Part shown: positions 58,201 through 64,000 of the stretch, in pieces
Position numbering within the stretch: the stretch's first letter is position 1
Layout: each line of letters starts with the position of its first letter
Assembly (NCBI GenBank): GCA_002205965.3
Contig: NADL03000031.1
Coordinates: forward strand, 372,001 to 436,000
Reading direction: 5' to 3'
Origin: Kappaphycus alvarezii
Taxonomy: Eukaryota; Rhodophyta; Florideophyceae; Gigartinales; Solieriaceae
DNA: 64,000 nucleotides
Translations under genes and position numbers: made by a program
Notes under the pieces: generated by a model
The model's input: the letters and a program-made list of their open reading frames with translations, nothing else
Told to the model about the DNA's origin: nothing
Database searches by the model: none

Positions 58201-60319
58201 CGTTGCTTACTCGCGGCATGAAATCAACAGCAGGGTCATACGAAAACAATTGGAGTTATTGATTGTCGAACCGCGCTGATATACCTGTCGTCCTGCGGAA
58301 TCTATGGCGAACTTGCCTTGCTCTCGCTATTCCCAGATGGATTCTCTGCATCTAACGATGCTCGCTTTAATTCAGACAGTGTCGGTGGCGATTCCGATGG
58401 ACGCACACTCTCGGAAGTATTTCCACAGGAATTTTCGTGTTGTCGAAGTGCGAAGGAAATGGCGGGTAACCGGCTGCCCCGCTTTCACGGACTGGTATAA
58501 TCAACCCTCCAAATGCTCGCGTAGTATGTACCTCATCTGCTTTATCGCCGTAGAACGGCGTCGTGTACTTGATTGATAAGGCTTTACCCACATTGCCAGC
58601 GCTCAAAATATCCGTCGCCTGCGGTGGTCTCTCTGTAGGTCGAACGTAGTGTATCGAGTGACATTTGGTCAGTCGCATCCAGGCATGTAGCTTCCTCTTT
58701 CGACTGACTTGGTGCCTGCTGAAACGCTGGGGGAGTACCGTTTACGATGACATCATCCCCTGGCTAATGTCGTCTTGAGATGCGGTTCTGCACGAGCAAC
58801 ACTCGAAACTTTGCCTACAACTAATTTATCGTCTTCATCGTGAACATCAGTTTGAGGTTCAGGCCTTCTGGAATTATTTCTTGAATCTTCAATTTCGTGC
58901 CCTCAGCTTGCAGTCCAGATATCGACTCGGTGGGTCTGCATTGCTCTCTCCATAACGAACAGCGTGTACATCCCCGATAAACTCCTCGCTTCTGAGCCGA
59001 ACTCTTCGCTCCCCCTCACCATTCGTTGATGCATGCTGCGTACAGTCAGCAATATCATTCCAGCTGCATCAGGCTCTTCACATGCATCCGCCTCCGCGCG
59101 CGTCTGTCCTCCAAGCGACAGAAGCTACTTCGTCTCGGTCTGGGTCCTCATTGTAATCGACATCATTTCCAAACTGGTCAGTCTCTACTTCTTCCTCATC
59201 TTCCGTCATTGCCCCGGATGCATCTAGAACACGCAGCACCTCATCGTATGATGCCGGTAAGAGAGACTGCCAACATTACGCTGCTGTTCAACACCTCAGC
59301 GAGATCCTCGTCGACCACCTGTGACTCAACTCCTTGATCCAATGCACGCAATTCTGTAACTCGTTCCCTGAGCATATCTCAGAAAGATGGGCACCAGCCT
59401 TCACGGCCCTATTGGCTTCTTTTTGGCGCGGTGGATATGCGCCGTACGCAGCCGTCCTCTTCCCACAAACCTGCCAGAGTGCGGATACAAAGGCATACTC
59501 GCCTTCCATCTCTTCGCCATTAAGAATATCTGCTGGAAAGACGTCGACTTCAAGTGCGCTTGTAGAGCGTTTCGCAACATGAAAGGGCCAGAAAAGCGTC
59601 GGGTGATTTTTCTAGACCGTTGACGAAAATGCGATGGGAATTGGGGCGAGAGAATAGTTTGGCGGAGTCGCGACCCTCTGGAAGTGGTTTTCGGAAACGG
59701 ACGTTGGAGAAGTTGATGTAGGCCATGCCCGCAAGGCCATGGTCAATGAGAGTTTGCATACGAATGGGATGTGAGCAGCGTACACTGGGTGTGCGGGGGG
59801 ATAAGATCGGAAGGAAGGCCGTTCTGAGCGATAATTGTGCGCGATACGCGGAATGGTGCGTGGGGCGTAGGTGTGAATTTTGAGGAATATTCGGTGATGG
59901 GGATGATAACCGTAGATGTCTTTCTTCAGGACCGGTTCGATATCTGCGAGAAATTCGGTGTCGTTTTGAGGTTGGTCTGGAACATCTGTGAGATATGCGG
60001 AGCGAAGGGCGGATTCCAGGGCTGTTCGGAGCCGAGCTGTATAGGAAAAAGTTTCCGAAGCAGTGACGGTAGAGGAAAGGGGAATGTAGAGATAGGGCCG
60101 TAGACCGTGAAGATGGACACAGACAGATTGGCTAGCGGGGGTGGAGCCAAAAATGCGGATGACGGGAAGCTTTTGTGTGGGAGAGGAGTGGGTAAGGCGT
60201 GCAGCTTGAAAAGGAAGAGAGGTGGAATACGATTGGAGATTATGAGAGTAATGGTCGATATGGACGATGCGAACAGAGAGAAGGGCGGCAGAGAAGCCGT
60301 CGTCCTGAGATGACGGCAT
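55208..60319 (-). CDS. REV3: DNA polymerase zeta catalytic subunit REV3, with multiple frame slips
   Basis: REV3 copies past DNA lesions together with REV7, the POLD2/POLD3 subunits and REV1 in the nucleus. Reading down from the first ATG at 60,319: the N-terminal domain ([51 protein letters not shown], then [15 protein letters not shown]); [19 protein letters not shown] at about 59,535; [12 protein letters not shown] at 58,560; the exonuclease-like region with DPDVLVGYE at 57,440; [12 protein letters not shown] at 56,940; motif [21 protein letters not shown] at 56,770; motif [18 protein letters not shown] at 56,405; motif C VVYGDT at 56,270; [45 protein letters not shown]; and the Cys-rich end with CALCTG at 55,335, which in the family binds an iron-sulphur cluster. 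LDDKQIWK before a stop at 55,208 is the likely C terminus. About 1,700 codons, like yeast and plant REV3, without introns. The frame slips by 1-2 bases at many points, including directly after YGDT, where the catalytic Asp codon is lost as sequenced. Confidence 0.88.
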
Positions 60320-60734
60320 ATCAAAGGGTTTGGTGCCGTTTTGGTGGATCGTGTGCTGACCCAATTGCCGAGTCGTTTTGGAAACGTGATAATCACGCAG
60401 GGTATCAATGGAGGGTTACTGATCCGTAGGTCGTTTGCTGAGGATTACAAAATAGTATTTGACGGGCGGTTTATCGCAGATTTCATACTTTTTATTTGAA
60501 GTGAGCATTCCATGCATTTCTAAATGAGGAATTCATTGCAGTTTACCGACTTTCGTACACTTTTAGACGAGCCTTGGAGTGAATTTGTACAATGAAGTAC
60601 AAGCGACACGTCCAAATACTTGATAGGCCGCTACAAAATCAACCGATATTTCAACACTCTAACCGAGCTGGCGTCTCAGTACTGTACTGTACAGAGGTCT
60701 TGCGGTTTTCTGGTGAGTTCTGGAACCTGAGGTT
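60320..60734. promoter_or_regulatory. REV3 5' region, with a double TACTGTAC motif
   Basis: The 5' flank of REV3 contains overlapping TACTGTAC copies at 60,680-60,692 (AGTACTGTACTGTACAG). No obvious TATA box is near the REV3 ATG. Because an ORF starts on the other strand downstream, this could be a shared divergent promoter. Confidence 0.3.
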
Positions 60735-61181
60735 TTGCTGGACACTGGTGCGAGTCTCCCGCCCATTACGTCCCATCAAATCGACCTACCCTCCGCCTTT
60801 TTTAGCTCTGTGCCACCTCCCACTGCGCCCAACCTCGTCTTGCTCCCGCTTCACCTCTTCAACTACTCCGCTGTGACCCCTGCGTCTCCCTCCGACGACC
60901 TCCGCTACTCTTCCATCCCAATCCCCGCGCCGCCCTCTAACTCATTCATCATCGTTCCCTCCCATTCTCTGCCAGCCTGTAACTTCAGTATGGATAGCGA
61001 CGATGATTTGCCGCACACCATAGATAGTAATTATTTCGGACTCCAGGACTCTCCTTACGGTATGCAGTTCTGTTATGCAGCTATTTCTATTCCTGATGGA
61101 CGATCTGCAGGAAAAGTACAACCGGCAACTACTCCGAGCTACTCCGTAAACCTCAATCCTAAAGATAGGCCGCCTGTGTAA
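60735..61181 (+). CDS. Ser/Pro-rich hypothetical ORF, divergent from REV3
   Basis: An open frame of 148 codons with a Pro/Ser/Leu-rich first part and a more protein-like second part (DSDDDLPHTIDSNYFGLQDS). It has no ATG before the internal one at about 60,991, from which a 63-codon product could start. The beginning contains LLDTGAS, the sequence of a retropepsin active site, but no other protease motif follows. Unrecognised; could be noncoding. Confidence 0.25.
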   Translation: MLDTGASLPPITSHQIDLPSAFFSSVPPPTAPNLVLLPLHLFNYSAVTPASPSDDLRYSSIPIPAPPSNSFIIVPSHSLPACNFSMDSDDDLPHTIDSNYFGLQDSPYGMQFCYAAISIPDGRSAGKVQPATTPSYSVNLNPKDRPPV

Positions 61182-61739
61182 ATGTTATCAACGGACATGT
61201 ATCGCTCATCAAGGCCAGTACTGGATTATTCCCGGGGAATTGGAGGTTTAGCATCAGCTTACCTGCCCCGTTATTTCTTTGCGCGGCTTCCATACCCATG
61301 AGGTGCGTGCTAGCTCTGCTGGAGGAAAATAAAAAACTCTCTCCTCTTAGGAGAGTTTGGCGAGCGTACTTTACCTTCGTAGTTGCCACCGTATTCTTGT
61401 CGAGGCGGCCTGCTGGAACCACATCAGAACGTCTCGAAAAGACTGCATGTTCATGTGCAGCATTACAAAAGAGGTAATGGCAGCACAAATTTCGTGGTAT
61501 ACGTCGGAGCGAACGGCAAAGATGCCCAGCAGAAACCACTTCTTTACAGGTACTTGGGACAAGTCGATGGTACACTCTGCAAAATACAGCGACCACGAAG
61601 GGCTCATAATCTTGCACATTTTGACGGCCGGAAGAAGCTGAAATCTTTTAACAGTGCTGTCGTCATTGATCACCTCCGTCTGTTTCAATTTGCTGCGGCT
61701 GGATGCGCAGTTTCTTTTGATGGCATCCCCGTTTAACAT
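61159..61739 (-). CDS. unrecognised minus-strand coding region with one frame slip
   Basis: An ATG at 61,739 opens 122 codons (PAVKMCKIMSPSWSLYFAEC, then KWFLLGIFAVRSDVYHEICA, then MNMQSFRDVLMWFQQAAST) ending in stop at about 61,371. A second frame continues from there to 61,159 with RGESFLFSSSRASTHLMGME and NPVLALMSDTCPLITFTQAA. Joined by one slip near 61,375 they would give about 190 residues. The middle is hydrophobic and could include a membrane segment. An equally long plus-strand frame (61,383-61,736) overlaps, so strand is not certain. No family recognised. Confidence 0.35.
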
Positions 61740-62425
61740 GATACGGATTTAGCACGCAACTGGAGGCTATAATTTGCTGTAGATAACAGTTCGCCTTATC
61801 CTGTAGATTACCTGCTTGGTAAGCTAGGATGTTTGTGGCTAGACCACTTTTTTGGGAAGAATAGACGCAAGTCAAGTAACCAGCATAGATTCAGACCCCG
61901 TCATCTGATCATTTAACAAAATGCATTCTGCGTACCGGATGAAGGTAGAGTGGGGAATTGATGAAATGGAAATGATCTTTAAGATTTTATATCTGCCCTG
62001 GCCGGCGATCTTCATTTGGTCTTATGCTCGAGAGTGCAGCCATCATGAAAACTCCTTGCATCGAAGGCGCTACGGTTTCAGTTAAATCTGCAAAGGCTCT
62101 AATCGAGTGAGGGTGAGTGGCAGGGCTATATATATACGAATTTTTTCATGTTTTCCTCAAATTATTCCTCTATTATAACTTTTTGATTGCGCAGAAGTAC
62201 CAGACGCTTCATCTTTCCATCCATTTTCTCACCCTGTAGCAAATGATCTAAATTTCACGAATGTCCTGATAATTGTGACGTCTTCATATTGCAGCTTAGT
62301 CCGCTCCTGTACAGCACGTCTCAAGTCGGAACATTTCGTGTCAATCACTTAAACTGTAGTTGAAGCGGCAGCTACAGCATTATCCATCAATTCCGTTTAC
62401 TATGACGTTTTTTTTATTTTCTATG
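61740..62425. other. intergenic, no gene recognised
   Basis: No long frame on either strand. AT-richer than its flanks. A short (TA)n stretch lies near 62,128. Confidence 0.35.
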
Positions 62426-63222
62426 CTACTGTAACGGCTTTCGATTGCGTTTTTCTCTGCCTCTGCACCGAAACCAATAAATACAGAGCTGTTTTGAGAG
62501 CTGTTCCCTAAATTCCAATGTCTTCTTTTTGTTAAAAATATCAGTGTTTTTGAGGCTTCGCATCAGATCATTATCTTGTGGGACGAGCTTTTGACAGGCT
62601 TCTGGGTCAGCTGTGCAGGTAAAAAATTCTCCCAGAACGGATCGAAGTGCATGATGCAAGATCCCCTCATGCAATAGATCCTTTTCATCAACTACCGCAA
62701 CCGCCGTCTGAAACTTGGGCTCCTGTAGACTAGACATAGTCCTTTTAGATTTCCTTCCACAATACAGCCGGTATTTTTTTTGAACAACACGCTTTCTTTC
62801 CTTGCAGTACGCAGCCAAATTTTCACCATAGATGCCCGCAAGAGATGCCAATACTTCAGCACCAACTGCTGCCCGTAGTGCAATGTGTCCAAAAGCTTCG
62901 CATATACCCTTCAAGGCGCAGCCCTTTGGCCATAAGGAAGGCTAGAAGCACAATATATGACTCTAGGCGTTTGATACCTGCTTTCTTTTCGATCATCTGC
63001 GTTACAGTAGCTCTTTCAGGCGTCCAGAGATCGAAACAACGAAAGAATGGGCCTCCAGACAGAGGCATCGGATGGAAGATGGTAGAGTCTTGAGAGTCCT
63101 CCGGTAGCTGAAGGTCACTTCTCCTCTGGGCAGTAAGGCAAGGCCAGTTCCAAAGGGTTGGAGGATATGATTCTTAGATTGTAAGTGGTTAACGAAGGCA
63201 TATTAAGGCTGAAGCCGTTCAT
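62426..63222 (-). CDS. unrecognised gene of about 265 codons with two frame slips
   Basis: The ATG at 63,222 starts MNGFSLNMPSLTTYNLRI and runs to CPEEK near 63,115. One frame over, QLPEDSQDSTIFHPM, GGPFFRCFDLWTPERATVTQ, MIEKKAGIKRLESYIVLLAF and LMAKGLRLEG follow. A single extra G near 62,910 (GAAGGGTATATGC) shifts the frame, after which 162 codons are open to 62,426: ICEAFGHIALRAAVGAEVLA, SLAGIYGENLAAYCKERKRV, then a basic stretch, QTAVAVVDEKDLLHEGILHH and a Lys/Arg-rich end. The segments fit together as one protein: a helical Ala/Leu-rich middle and basic C terminus. A 162-codon frame is much longer than other random frames nearby. I recognise no family. The upstream sequence to about 63,345 is also open in part (PLPSESGSYTFLPCL), so the true start may be further up. 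Confidence 0.5.
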
Positions 63223-63345
63223 CTTGTGGGGATCTCTGAAGACGTACTAAGGCAAGGCAAAAACGTGTACGAGCCAGACTCCGATGGGAGTGGTATCTCC
63301 GTCGATACGAAGCTTGTGATTCCACTTGTGTATAGACGCTGAATC

Positions 63346-64000
63346 ACTTAAGCGCTAAGGGTGGCCGCATTTTGAAACCAATAAAAATAGCAAAACAAAA
63401 TAGTAAAAGAAAACAAAGATGTAACGCGCAATCCCGAAGGAATATAACGTTAAAGGGGACGCACTTGAGCGGAGCAAACCATTAGATACCCAAAGATGTC
63501 TCGCTAGAGAAGCAAAAGGGCTCAAGATAACAAGAGTTGGGAGCTGGATTCAGAGCCAACCAAAGAATACTTCTTTAGATAGGGTATTTTTCCACTCATA
63601 AAGTGCTTGTGAGGCCCAGAAGGCATAGTTAGTTCCTAGTTACTGATTAATGTCCCTGACACTTGCTCTAATTAAAAGGGTCCCCTGGGCCCACATCAGA
63701 TACAGGTCCCGAGTCCATTAGGGGGCATGGTTAGCCTAACCTTTCATTCCTTACAATTAAGTCTGATGCTGGCAGAAGCGTAAAATGATCTCAAACTGGA
63801 TCACCCACATATACCACTTCCTGTCCACATTGTATTGTGATCTCATACTGCATAACACTGCCCTCTTCTTCCTTATACCTTTGGCCGGTAGGTGGACAGC
63901 GCCAGCAGTCCCAGAGACCTTTTAATCTTTCTCCGCAAGTAATAGGGCAGCAATCACAGCGACCATCTCTGCTCCTTGCTCCACTTTCTCCGAATCGACG
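63346..64000. other. intergenic at the window end, no gene recognised
   Basis: No frame of interest. A stretch near 63,783 (ATGATCTCAAACTGGATCA) resembles one at 50,623 (ATGATTTCAAACCGGATCA), 17 of 19 bases, which may mark copies of one repeat family. Confidence 0.35.

Noticed and set aside
60735..60760. LLDTGAS as a retropepsin active site
   Set aside because: None of the other protease motifs follow, there is no gag or RT nearby, and a seven-residue match alone is weak.
1..64000. tRNA and rRNA genes
   Set aside because: I looked for T-loop sequences (GGTTCRANNCC type). Partial matches, for example near 31,530 and 34,342, lacked matching acceptor and anticodon arms. No rRNA core sequence was seen.

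Overview
The window looks like nuclear DNA from a eukaryote with few introns and many transposons. The only genes I can name, a DNA polymerase zeta catalytic subunit (REV3, minus strand) and a NOL12/RRP17-like nucleolar protein (plus strand), are eukaryotic. Neither shows a clear intron. Together with the GTAC-rich intergenic motifs this would fit something like a red alga, but the taxon is an inference and I cannot fix it. There is no prokaryotic operon, CRISPR array, rRNA or convincing tRNA.

Layout. About 0.3-0.75 kb holds the end of a non-LTR retrotransposon (endonuclease-like tail). About 1.2-4.6 kb holds a long, broken DDE-like transposase of a family I cannot name. About 8.1-11.5 kb (plus) and 16.4-20.6 kb (minus) hold two decayed Ty3/gypsy retrotransposons of one family. 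Between them lie a third gag-like remnant (14.9 kb), a 40-base minisatellite (15.1-15.4 kb) and palindrome-rich intergenic DNA. Long AT-rich blocks follow (20.6-31.3, 34.8-40.2 and 42.8-49.2 kb) with no supportable genes. They are interrupted by a hAT element whose two ends and target duplication can be read (31,325-34,774) and by a PIF/Harbinger transposase relic (41.2-42.3 kb). A Tc1-type element lies at 52.4-53.4 kb. The gene-bearing end starts at 54.6 kb: the NOL12-like gene and REV3 converge with about 35 bases between their stops. Beyond REV3 are a short plus-strand ORF and two unrecognised minus-strand coding regions (61.2-61.7 and 62.4-63.2 kb).

A feature shared by the real genes and the transposons is the density of 1-2 base frameshifts. 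REV3 keeps all family-B polymerase and pol-zeta blocks in order, but the frame slips repeatedly, including inside the YGDTD active-site motif. In the conserved blocks I read, I saw slips and no substitutions to stop. That pattern suits uncorrected long-read consensus errors at least as well as true pseudogenisation, so all 'broken' calls for the host genes are provisional. The transposons carry, in addition, clear missense loss of catalytic residues and an internal deletion, so those are genuinely dead.
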